NCBI GenBank assembly: GCA_015657575.1 | Contig: JACDQN010000441.1 | Coordinates: forward strand, 1 to 50,909 | Direction: 5' to 3' | From: Sphingopyxis sp. | GTDB lineage: Bacteria; Pseudomonadota; Alphaproteobacteria; Sphingomonadales; Sphingomonadaceae | DNA length: 50,909 nucleotides | Part shown: in pieces, positions 23,614 through 31,496 of the stretch | Layout of the letters: every line of letters begins with the position of its first letter | Position numbering within the stretch: position 1 is the stretch's first letter | The notes under the pieces: generated by a model | What the model was told of the DNA's origin: nothing | Seen by the model: the letters and a program-made list of their open reading frames with translations, nothing else | Databases searched by the model: none | Position numbers and translations under genes: made by a program

Positions 23614-24591
23614 ATGCGCCAGACCCGCAGCCGCCGCGCCGACCGCAAGGGCGGCGGAACCAAGCCCCCCGCCGACCGCGCCAGCCTTTATGACGAGGTG
23701 ACGGGCCGCATCATCGGCGAACTGGAGGCGGGCCGCTTCCCTTGGGTGCAGCCTTGGGGACGCCGCGACGGCGAAACGGGCGCCGCCGCGCCCGGTCTTC
23801 CGCGCAACGCGACGACCGGTCGCAGCTACAGCGGCGTCAATATCCTCATTCTGTGGGGCGAGGTCATCGAACGCGGCTGGCCCTCGCAAGCATGGCTGAC
23901 CTTTCGGCAAGCCTTGGCGGCGGGCGGCAATGTCATCAAGGGCGAGCGCGGCACCACCGTCGTCTATGCCGACCGGTTCACCCCCGAGGCCGAGAAGCAG
24001 CGCGCCCGCGAAAGCGGCGGCGATGCAAAATCGATTGCCTTCCTCAAACGCTTCACCGTGTTCAACGTCGCGCAGTGCGAAGGGCTGCGCCCCGGCCTCG
24101 CCGCCGACCCCGCGCCGCTTCCCGCGTGCGAAATCGTGCCCGTCGCCGAGGCGGTCATCGCCGCGTCGGGGGTCGATTTTCGGATCGGCGGCGACAAGGC
24201 GTTTTACGTGCCGAGCGAAGATTTTGTGCAGGTGCCGCCGCAACCCGCTTTCTTCGACCAGATCAACTATTATCGCACCGCGCTCCATGAACTGACCCAC
24301 GCTACCGGCCATTCCGCGCGGCTCGACCGCAAATTGATGAACGGACTTGGCGGCAAGGACTATGCCCGCGAGGAGCTGGTCGCCGAAATGGGGAGCGCCT
24401 TCCTCTGCGCCGCGCTCGGCATCGAGCCGACCGTACGCCATGCCGACTATCTCGCCTCTTGGCTGGGCGTATTGCGCGAGGACAATCGCGCGATCTTCCG
24501 CGCCGCAGGACAGGCGAGCCGCGCCGCCGACTGGTTGCTTACGCGCTACGCCGACGCCGCGACGATCGACGAGGGGAGGGCGGCGGCATGA
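23614..24591 (+). CDS. ardC: ArdC-like antirestriction protein (ssDNA-binding domain plus zincin-like peptidase)
   Basis: A 325-residue protein known from conjugative elements, where it protects entering single-stranded DNA from restriction. The N-terminal domain has YDEVTGRIIGELEAGRFPWV, GRSYSGVNILILW and WLTFRQALAAGGNVIKGERG. The C-terminal domain has the zinc-peptidase motif HELTHATGHSARLDR and YAREELVAEMGSAFLCA. The start ATG 23614 follows GGAGG by 6 bases. The stop overlaps the next gene (ATGA). Confidence 0.9.
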   Translation: MRQTRSRRADRKGGGTKPPADRASLYDEVTGRIIGELEAGRFPWVQPWGRRDGETGAAAPGLPRNATTGRSYSGVNILILWGEVIERGWPSQAWLTFRQALAAGGNVIKGERGTTVVYADRFTPEAEKQRARESGGDAKSIAFLKRFTVFNVAQCEGLRPGLAADPAPLPACEIVPVAEAVIAASGVDFRIGGDKAFYVPSEDFVQVPPQPAFFDQINYYRTALHELTHATGHSARLDRKLMNGLGGKDYAREELVAEMGSAFLCAALGIEPTVRHADYLASWLGVLREDNRAIFRAAGQASRAADWLLTRYADAATIDEGRAAA

Positions 24592-25007
24592 TCCTCTTGA
24601 CCCCCGACCTTCACGCCGCGCTGTGCGCCAACGCTGCCGCGCATCGCGATGCGCTCCAGCGCGGCGCGGACGAACCCGACCCCGTTCCCGTCGTCAAATT
24701 CTTCAATCCGCTCGGCGCGGCGACATGGCTGGCGAGCGAACTCTATCCCGATGGCGACACGCTGTTCGGTCTTGCCGACTTGGGGTTCGGATGCCCCGAA
24801 CTCGGCACGTTCAGCCTGTCCGAACTCGCGAGCGTCCGGCTTCCCCTCGGCATGGGGATCGAGCGCGACATCGCTTTCGCGACGCCGCATCGGCTTTCGA
24901 CATGGGCCGATTGGTCGCGCCGTTCGGGTTCGATCCTCTGGGCTGAAACCTTGCTTCGCCGCGCCGCGAGCGCCGCGAACGACGAAATTCCGCCAGCAGG
25001 CGGATGA
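24588..25007 (+). CDS. DUF2958 protein
   Basis: A 139-residue protein: VPVVKFFNPLGAATWLASEL, DTLFGLADLGFGCPELGTFS, RLPLGMGIERD are the DUF2958 signature. It is encoded with a 4-base overlap after ardC, a pairing that I know from plasmids and ICEs of Alphaproteobacteria. Biochemical function is unknown; a role in establishment of incoming DNA is inferred from the neighbours. Confidence 0.87.
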   Translation: MILLTPDLHAALCANAAAHRDALQRGADEPDPVPVVKFFNPLGAATWLASELYPDGDTLFGLADLGFGCPELGTFSLSELASVRLPLGMGIERDIAFATPHRLSTWADWSRRSGSILWAETLLRRAASAANDEIPPAGG

Positions 25008-25090
25008 CGCGGGCGGCCGTTCGCCGCCATTTAACCGGTCCCGCCTCGCTTCAAGACAAAACGGGACCGGTGCTCACAAGGAGCAGTAAG

Positions 25091-26899
25091 ATGAAACTCG
25101 ACTTTATCGATCTTGGCAAGCTTTCGATCAGCAAGGCCAATATGCGCTACGCGAAAAAGGCGCCCGACGTGTCCGATCTGTTGCCGACCGTTCGCGCGCG
25201 CGGCGTCCTCGTGCCGTTGATTGTTCGCCCCAATTGCGGTCCCGACTCGTTCGAAATCGTCGCGGGGGCGCGCCGTTTCACCGCCGCCAAAGCCGTCGCC
25301 GACGAACGCGAGGGCGCGGGCGAACCTTTACCCTGCGCCATTCTCGAACAGGGCGACGACGCCGCCGCCATCGAGGCATCGCTGATCGAGAATATCGCGC
25401 GGCTCGCCCCCGACGAGGTGACGCGGTGGGAAACTTTCGCGAAGCTGGTCAAGGAGGGCCGCGAGATTGCCGATATTTCGGCGACGTTCGGCATCCCCGA
25501 ACAGGGAGTGAAACGCATCCTCGCGCTCGGCAATCTCTTGCCCCGCGTCCGCGATCTTTACCGCGCCGAGAAGATCAATGCCGCGACCGTCCGCCACCTG
25601 ACCTTGGCGACCAAGAGCCAGCAGAAGGCATGGCTTGTCCTCCACGACGACCCCGATGCTTATTGCCCGACCGGTCATCAGTTGAAGGAATGGCTGTTCG
25701 GCGGCGCGTCGATCAAGGTCGATCATGCACTGTTCGACCCCGATACGAGCGGCCTCGCGATCATCGCCGACCTGTTCGGCGACGACCGCTATTTTGCCGA
25801 CGCCGACGCTTTCTGGACCTTGCAGCAAGCCATGATCGCCGAGCGCCGCGAAGCCTATCTCGACGAGGGCTGGAGCGATGCGGTGATCGTCCCGGCGGGC
25901 GAATATTTCTCGCGCTACGAATATGTGAAGGCGTCGAAGCGCAAGGGCGGGCGCGTCTATATCGACGTGTGCGACAATGGCGAGGTCCGCTTCCACGAGG
26001 GCTATGTAACGAGCAAGGAAGCCAAGCGGCTCGAACGCGGCGAAGCCATCGACACCGGCCCCAAGGTGCCGCGCCCCGAGGTGTCGAGCACGATGCAGAC
26101 CTATATCGATCTGCACCGCCACGCCGCCGCGCGCGCCGCATTGACGCGCCATCCCAAGGTCGCGCTGCGCCTGATGGTCGCCCACGCTATCACCGGCTCG
26201 TGGCTGTGGAAGGTGAAGCCCGACCCGCAGACGTGCCGCAACGAGTCAGTGCGCGAAAGCGTCGAGGTCAGTCCCGCCGAGGTCGAGTTCGACGAAAAGC
26301 GCCGCGCCGTTCTCGCCTTGCTCGGCTTTTCCGCCGAGGAGCCCACCGTCACCGGCGGCAATGGCGACGGCACTGGTCTTGCGGCGGTCTTTCTGCGGCT
26401 GCTCGACCTTCCCGACCGCGCGGTGATGGACGTCATCGTCATCGTCATCGGCGAAACGCTCGAAAGCGGCAGCGCCGCCGTCGAGGCGGTCGGCGGCGAA
26501 ATCGCCGTCGATATGGCGCGTTGCTGGCAGGCCGATGACGCCTTTTTCGAGTGTCTGCGCGACAAGGAAGTGCTGACTCGCATCGTCGCCGAGGTGGCGG
26601 GCGAACCGGTCGCCACGGCCAATGCGAACGAAACCGGGAAGGTGTTGAAGGGCATCATCCGCGATCATCTCGACGGCACGAACGGTCGACCCAAGGTCGA
26701 CGGCTGGGTGCCGAAATGGATGACCTTCCCGCCCGCCGCCTACACTACGCGCGGCGGCGTCGGCACCGTTACCGCCCACGGCAAGGTGCAGGCCGCGCGC
26801 ATCGACCATGAACCCGAACCGAGCGGTCCCGGCGCGGTCGTCGCGCTTCCCGCGCCCCAGCCCGCGCGCGAGCCGCAGCCCGAACGCGAGGCGGCTTGA
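25091..26899 (+). CDS. ParB/Spo0J-like partition or regulatory protein
   Basis: A 602-residue protein. Residues 1-100 form a ParB N-terminal nuclease-like domain (DLGKLSISKANMRYA, GVLVPLIVRPN, FEIVAGARRFTAAKAV, EASLIENIARLAPDEVTRWE), followed by an HTH (ADISATFGIPEQGVKRILAL). The long C-terminal part with a mid VMDVIVIVIGETLESGSAAV region is characteristic of large plasmid/ICE ParB-like proteins, not of chromosomal ParB. There is no parA next to it, so it may act in gene control or DNA processing. ATG 25091 has AAGGAG 8 bases upstream; longer in-frame starts cross the intergenic gap. Confidence 0.87.
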   Translation: MKLDFIDLGKLSISKANMRYAKKAPDVSDLLPTVRARGVLVPLIVRPNCGPDSFEIVAGARRFTAAKAVADEREGAGEPLPCAILEQGDDAAAIEASLIENIARLAPDEVTRWETFAKLVKEGREIADISATFGIPEQGVKRILALGNLLPRVRDLYRAEKINAATVRHLTLATKSQQKAWLVLHDDPDAYCPTGHQLKEWLFGGASIKVDHALFDPDTSGLAIIADLFGDDRYFADADAFWTLQQAMIAERREAYLDEGWSDAVIVPAGEYFSRYEYVKASKRKGGRVYIDVCDNGEVRFHEGYVTSKEAKRLERGEAIDTGPKVPRPEVSSTMQTYIDLHRHAAARAALTRHPKVALRLMVAHAITGSWLWKVKPDPQTCRNESVRESVEVSPAEVEFDEKRRAVLALLGFSAEEPTVTGGNGDGTGLAAVFLRLLDLPDRAVMDVIVIVIGETLESGSAAVEAVGGEIAVDMARCWQADDAFFECLRDKEVLTRIVAEVAGEPVATANANETGKVLKGIIRDHLDGTNGRPKVDGWVPKWMTFPPAAYTTRGGVGTVTAHGKVQAARIDHEPEPSGPGAVVALPAPQPAREPQPEREAA

Positions 26900-26989
26900 A
26901 CCGGATCGGGCGGCGGCGATGCCGTCGCCCGGTTCTTTATCCCAATATCCGCGCCGCGCGCCGCCGCCCTTCGGGCGCCGGCGCGCGGC

Positions 26990-27202
26990 CTATTTGCGCC
27001 GGTGCCGAATGACGATCTTGGTGCGCGCGCACAGCGTGCAATCATCCTTGCGGCGCTCATATCCGCGCTGCCCGCCGAGTTCGCGGGTCACGGTATCGGC
27101 CTGACTGCGCACAGAAAGATCGAGCCGATCGGCGATGCAGTCGTCGCATATCGCCGCGCCATCGAGCCGCGCGATCAGCCGTTCGATCTGACTTGCTATC
27201 AT
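26990..27202 (-). CDS. Small Cys-pair (zinc-finger-like) protein
   Basis: A 70-residue protein: an N-terminal helix (MIASQIERLIARLDG), the pair ICDDC, a HTH-like segment (IADRLDLSVRSQADTVTREL) and a second pair CTLC near the C-terminus. The two CxxC pairs could bind one zinc. The start ATG 27202 follows AGGTGGGG. I have seen similar short proteins in sphingomonad elements, and a DNA-binding role fits. It is the only minus-strand gene in the ardC-relaxase block. Confidence 0.7.
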   Translation of the reverse strand: MIASQIERLIARLDGAAICDDCIADRLDLSVRSQADTVTRELGGQRGYERRKDDCTLCARTKIVIRHRRK

Positions 27203-27571
27203 ACTGTCCCCACCTATCGCAGCCGCCTGTAGCCGCGCCGCCCGACAATCCCAAGCAATCGTCGCGCCCTTGCCGACGACACCTGGCGCGCGCGACACCG
27301 CGCAGACAGCCGCTCACGCACGAGCGTCCGACCGCGTGCCAGGGCGGGGCGATCGACCTGGGACGGCCGCGGCCCCGCGAAACCATCGCGCGAAACTGAT
27401 TTCCCCGCGCCGCTATGCGGCGCTCCTCGCGGCCGCTTCGCTTCAAATCAGCTTCACGCTTCCGGTCCTCCGCTGGCGCTCCGGCCTGCGGTTCGCGGGT
27501 CCGCTCGCGCCGTCCCTGCGGTCCGCCCATCGCCCGGCACGGGGTCGGGCGAGATGCGAAGGAGATGAATC
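27203..27571 (+). other. GC-rich non-coding leader of the DUF736 gene
   Basis: About 370 bases. The right half has repeated CGCTTCGC, GGTCCGCC and GCTCCGGCC elements like those before ardC and before the small ORF at 28213. It ends in AAGGAGATGAATCATG, a ribosome-binding and start sequence shared almost exactly with 28213. No gene seen apart from the small minus-strand one that ends the left border. Confidence 0.5.
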
Positions 27572-27892
27572 ATGTCTGCAATCGGTTATGTGCAACGCCA
27601 GTCGGACGGCAGCTTCAAGGGCGCGATCCGCACGCTTTCGATCAACGCCGAGGTCGCCATCGTGCCCAATCGCGGCAAGACCGGCGAACAACCCGACTAC
27701 CGCGTCGTGTCGAACGGCGTCGAACTCGGCGGCGGCTGGATCCGCACCGGCGAGGTGAGCCAGCGCGAATATGTCCGGCTCGCCATGTCGGCGCCCGAAC
27801 TCGGGCCGCGCACTCTCTACGCCAATCTCGGGCGCGCCGCCGGGCAGGATGACGACGACACGTTCGCGATGATCTGGAACCCCGGCGAATAA
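27572..27892 (+). CDS. DUF736 family protein
   Basis: A 106-residue single-domain protein with the DUF736 pattern IGYVQRQSDGSFKGAIRTLS, YRVVSNGVELGGGW and LGRAAGQDDDDTFAMIWN. It is common on alphaproteobacterial plasmids and ICEs near the relaxase and ardC; its molecular role is unknown. ATG 27572 follows AAGGAGATGAATC. A strong terminator comes 9 bases after the stop. Confidence 0.93.
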   Translation: MSAIGYVQRQSDGSFKGAIRTLSINAEVAIVPNRGKTGEQPDYRVVSNGVELGGGWIRTGEVSQREYVRLAMSAPELGPRTLYANLGRAAGQDDDDTFAMIWNPGE

Positions 27893-27900
27893 GCGAGCCG

Positions 27901-27935
27901 CCCCGCGCCGGTCATCCGGCGCGGGGCATTTTTTG
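27901..27935 (+). terminator. Rho-independent terminator after DUF736
   Basis: Perfect 11-bp stem CCCCGCGCCGG (27901-27911) and CCGGCGCGGGG (27916-27926) with a TCAT loop, followed by CATTTTTTG. Confidence 0.92.
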
Positions 27936-28212
27936 TGCTGCCGAGGTCAAATTCTTGCCCTCCAACTCAGCGGCATCGACATCCGATAGGGAGGAAATCG
28001 CTCAGTCGGACCCAGCATCCGGCGGTGGACGCGCCGCGTCAAGGATCGCCGGTTCCCCCAATTTTGCCGCCGCCTCCGGTCCGCTTCGCTCCCCTCCATC
28101 GACGACAAAATCGGCACCCCCGGCGCCCGCTGCGCGGCCGCTTCGCGGTCCTGGACCCGGCGCGCCCACCGCCGGGAATCGCCTCATCTTTCACAAGATC
28201 AGGAGATGAATC

Positions 28213-28374
28213 ATGTCGATCGAACAGCAAATCGAAGAACTGCGCGCCGAGCTTTCATGGTGCGACGACGGCGCCGAACGGCGCCAGATTGAAGCGGAAC
28301 TGGAGGCCGTCGAGAGGCAATGGAAGCGCCAAAAACGGGCGGAGAAGAAGGCCGAAACAGAGGGAAGCCGCTGA
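28213..28374 (+). CDS. Small charged helical protein (53 residues)
   Basis: ATG 28213 opens MSIEQQIEELRAELSWCDDG, then ERRQIEAELEAVERQW and a Lys/Arg/Glu-rich end, 53 residues in all. The heptad-like pattern suggests a single coiled-coil helix. It is short, but its start region AGGAGATGAATCATGTC repeats that of the DUF736 gene, and it lies between DUF736 and the relaxase, where small orphan genes are usual. No function can be named. Confidence 0.6.
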   Translation: MSIEQQIEELRAELSWCDDGAERRQIEAELEAVERQWKRQKRAEKKAETEGSR

Positions 28375-28688
28375 CAGGGCAGGGCAATCGGGGCGGCGCG
28401 GCGACGCGCTGCTCCCATTTTTTGGTCGCGGGAGGGGGCAGGGATGGGCGGAAAAAGGGATGGAGGGCAGCGGGAAGGCGTAAGGCAAGATAAAGCTACG
28501 GCACCCCTGGTTGCCGTAACTGATTGTCTGCACATTGTTTTTGGTCTCGTTGGACCAGTGCCGTCCTGCTGACGACAGTGCCAAAGCGGCAGAAAATGGC
28601 GTTTTTCCGCCCTTTTCGGCGGCACCGATTTTCATGGTTCGGGCTTGCGCGCATGATAGGGGTTTCTCTCCCACCTAAGGCGCTGATC
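28375..28688 (+). other. Intergenic region before the relaxase, candidate oriT
   Basis: This 314-base gap holds an inverted repeat TACGGCA (28497-28503) / TGCCGTA (28512-28518) with an 8-base spacer, and GTCCTGC at 28563-28569, which resembles the core of P-type nic sites (ATCCTGC), between two direct copies of AGTGCC. An oriT next to its relaxase gene is common. The nic resemblance is weak and the call is inference. Confidence 0.4.
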
Positions 28689-30674
28689 ATGCCCAGCAAC
28701 GACGACTTTGAACCGCGGCTTGGTCGCTTGGGCGACAAGGGCCGCAAGCCGCGCCCACGCAAATTTATCTCGCGCGTCATCGCCGCCACCAATCTTGCGC
28801 GCGGTGGCGCGTCGGGCCGGGGTCGCCAATCGGCGTTCACCGGCAGCCGGATCGGGCGCGGTGCGGGCGTAGGCCGCGTCCTTTCGTCGCGCGACCGCTA
28901 CGCCGCTTTCCGTCAACGCCGCGTCATCGTGAAAATCCGCACCGTCAAACTCGGCGGCAAGGGCCTCGATGCCGCCAAGGCGCATCTGCGCTACGTCGAG
29001 CGCGACGGCACGACGCGCGGTGGCGGGCGCGGGCAGCTCTATGGGGCTGACGCCGACAAGGTGGACCGGAACACTTGGCTCAAACAGGGGAGCGACGATC
29101 GCCACCAATTCCGCGTCATCGTCAGCCCCGAGGACGGGCTGGAATATGACGATCTCAAATCGCTGACGCGTCGGTTGATGGAGCGTGCCGAGGAGGATCT
29201 CGGGACGCGGCTCGACTGGGTCGCGGTCGATCATTTCAATACCGGGCACCCGCACAGCCATATCATCGTCCGCGGCAAGGACGAACGCGGCAAGGATTTG
29301 ATCATCGCGCGCGACTATATCGTGCATGGCTTTCGCGAGCGCGCGTGCGAGCTGGTCGATCTCGATCTGGGCCCGAAAACCGATCGGGCGATCGAGCAGC
29401 GGCTGCGTGCCGAAGTCGAGCAGGAGCGTTTCACGAGCATCGACCGCGCCCTGCTTCGCGAAAGGGGCGACGATATTCTTGTCAGCACGAAGGCGCGCGG
29501 TGCGTTCGATCAAACGATACGGATGGGGCGGCTGCGCAGGCTCGAGCGGCTCGGGCTGGCCTCACAGCTTGGTGCGGCGCATTGGAAACTTGCGCCCAAC
29601 CTCGAGTCGGTGCTCCGAAAAATGGGCGAACGCGGCGATATCATCCGCACGATGCAGCGTGCCTATTCCGAGCGTGGCGTGGCGCTCGCGGTGGCCGACC
29701 AAGCGATCTACGATCCGTCTGTGCCCGGGACGGCATCGCTGGTCGGCCGGATCGTCGAGCGCGGCCTGTCCGACGAACATGCCGACCGGCACTATCTGAT
29801 CGTCGAGGCGACCGATGGGCGGTCGCATTATGTCGAGACGGGAAAAGGCGAAAGGCTTCCGTCGTGTCCGCCGGGCGCGATCGTTCGAATCGTTTCTGTC
29901 GAGCCCACCGTGCGCGATGCCGACCGAACGGTCTCCGATGTCGCCGCTGCAAATGGCGGGCGCTACACGGTCGATGCGCATCTTCGGTTCGACCCGAGCG
30001 CCTCGCAGGAGTTTGCCGAGGCGCATGTCCGGCGGCTCGAAGCGATGCGCCGAATGAGCGGCGGTACGCAGCGCGAGCCCGACGGCACCTGGCATATAGC
30101 ATCCAATCATCTCGAACGCGCCGCTGCGTATGAGGTCGCGCGCGCACGCGATCAGCCCGTCACCGTCGAGATATTATCGCCCGAACCAATTGAGCGGATT
30201 GTCGAGGCGCGAGCCGCGACTTGGCTCGATCGAGAACTCGTCGCCGATACGCAGCTTCCGCTTCGCGCAGCTGGCTTCGGCAAGGAAACCAGTGGGGCGC
30301 TGGCTATTCGCCGACAGTGGCTCCTCGACGAGGGCTTCGCAGTACGTCAGGGCGAGCGGGTCATTGTACGAAGTCGCGCGCTCGATGAGCTCTGCCAGCT
30401 TGAGATACGGAGCATGGCTGACGTGCTGGCGCGAGAGATCGGCAAGCCCTTGGCCGAGCCTCGGCATGGCGAGCGGATCGAGGGGCGCTTGGGTCGTCCG
30501 GTCGACCTTCTGAGCGGTCGCCACGCGCTCGTCGAGCGTTCACGAGATTTCGTGCTTGTTCCCTGGCGCCCAGCGCTGGAGCGTCAAGTCGGCAAACCCG
30601 TGGCCGGAATCATGCGCGATCAAGGCGTCAGCTGGCAGATCGGCCGCCGGCGCAGCGGGCCGTCGGTGTCGTGA
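28689..30674 (+). CDS. VirD2/TraI-type relaxase with DUF3363 domain
   Basis: A 661-residue conjugative relaxase that would nick at oriT and lead the strand into the recipient. An Arg/Gly-rich N-terminus (residues 1-75) precedes the nuclease domain: HLRYVERDG near residue 100 with Tyr102 as a possible nucleophile, FRVIVSPEDGLEYDDL, and the metal-binding motif DHFNTGHPHSHIIVRG (Asp181-His182, His187, His189, His191). The C-terminal half is the DUF3363-type region (SVEPTVRDADRTVSDVA, WLDRELV, PLRAAGFGKE). ATG 28689 follows TAAGG by 8 bases; longer in-frame starts run into the oriT-like gap. Confidence 0.9.
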   Translation: MPSNDDFEPRLGRLGDKGRKPRPRKFISRVIAATNLARGGASGRGRQSAFTGSRIGRGAGVGRVLSSRDRYAAFRQRRVIVKIRTVKLGGKGLDAAKAHLRYVERDGTTRGGGRGQLYGADADKVDRNTWLKQGSDDRHQFRVIVSPEDGLEYDDLKSLTRRLMERAEEDLGTRLDWVAVDHFNTGHPHSHIIVRGKDERGKDLIIARDYIVHGFRERACELVDLDLGPKTDRAIEQRLRAEVEQERFTSIDRALLRERGDDILVSTKARGAFDQTIRMGRLRRLERLGLASQLGAAHWKLAPNLESVLRKMGERGDIIRTMQRAYSERGVALAVADQAIYDPSVPGTASLVGRIVERGLSDEHADRHYLIVEATDGRSHYVETGKGERLPSCPPGAIVRIVSVEPTVRDADRTVSDVAAANGGRYTVDAHLRFDPSASQEFAEAHVRRLEAMRRMSGGTQREPDGTWHIASNHLERAAAYEVARARDQPVTVEILSPEPIERIVEARAATWLDRELVADTQLPLRAAGFGKETSGALAIRRQWLLDEGFAVRQGERVIVRSRALDELCQLEIRSMADVLAREIGKPLAEPRHGERIEGRLGRPVDLLSGRHALVERSRDFVLVPWRPALERQVGKPVAGIMRDQGVSWQIGRRRSGPSVS

Positions 30675-30708
30675 AGAAATCGCAAGCTTCTGGTAAGCGG
30701 GGCAGGGT

Positions 30709-31386
30709 ATGAATGGGCGAATGAAATTGGCTCTTCTGATCTTCGCTGCAATCCTCCCTCTGTCCGCACATGCGCAGGACATTAGCGGACGGGCGATCGC
30801 GATCGATGGAGACTCGCTCGACATGGCGGGGATCGGCGTGAGGTTGCACGGCATTGATGCGCCGGAGGCGAGGCAGATTTGCAGACGATCCGGCGAGCCT
30901 TGGGCTTGCGGAAAGGACGCTGCTGCAAAACTTGCGACATTGGTCGGGGCAGGGGAGATTCGTTGTTTGCAACGCGATGTCGATCGCCACGGCCGGATCG
31001 TTGCCACTTGCACGGTAGGCACGATCGACCTGGCGGCGGCAATGGTGGAGGCGGGCCTCGCTGTCGCCTTGCGCGATTTTTCGGAAACATATGTTGCAGC
31101 GGAAGAGCGGGCGCGATCGATGCGGATCGGTATTTGGGGCTCGGAGTTCCAGATGCCTGCCGAATATCGTTCCTCCAATCCCGAGGCTCGGCCCAGGAGG
31201 ACGGCGCCAACTGTCGTAGAGCGCCGCTCGAAAGAGCTGCCACGCATGAATGCCATATATTATCGCAACTGCGCCGAGGCATGGGCGGCGGGGGCGGCTC
31301 CGCTCTATCGAGGGCGGCCCGGATATCGTCCCGAGATGGACGGCGACGGCGATGGCATTGCATGCGAACCATATCGTGGCCGATGA
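30709..31386 (+). CDS. Secreted thermonuclease-like protein (SNase plus Excalibur domain)
   Basis: A 225-residue exported nuclease. A signal peptide (MKLALLIFAAILPLSAHAQ) is followed by an SNase domain: GRAIAIDGDSLDMAGIGVRL, HGIDAPEARQICRRSG with the first catalytic Arg region, DVDRHGRIVATC, and AMVEAGLAVALRDFS. The C-terminal Excalibur calcium-binding motif reads YYRNCAEAWAAG and DGDGDGIACEPY. ATG 30709 or ATG 30721 could start it. It lies 34 bases after the relaxase gene in the same direction. Confidence 0.9.
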   Translation: MNGRMKLALLIFAAILPLSAHAQDISGRAIAIDGDSLDMAGIGVRLHGIDAPEARQICRRSGEPWACGKDAAAKLATLVGAGEIRCLQRDVDRHGRIVATCTVGTIDLAAAMVEAGLAVALRDFSETYVAAEERARSMRIGIWGSEFQMPAEYRSSNPEARPRRTAPTVVERRSKELPRMNAIYYRNCAEAWAAGAAPLYRGRPGYRPEMDGDGDGIACEPYRGR

Positions 31387-31496
31387 TATCTTCGGCTTTC
31401 GGGCGGCAGATCGGTGCCTGACGCTCGTTGAGGTCACAACGCGTTGCGTCCATTCAGCGCACGCAATTCTGGCAATTATTCGACAGAAGGTCCCAA

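Noticed and set aside
23200-24441. 413-codon minus-strand frame over ardC and its leader
   Set aside because: GC-rich shadow of ardC; its extension into the leader is low complexity.
28524-28688. In-frame N-terminal extension of the relaxase
   Set aside because: The extra 55 residues are atypical, lack a ribosome-binding site, and would cover the oriT-like sequence; ATG 28689 has TAAGG upstream.
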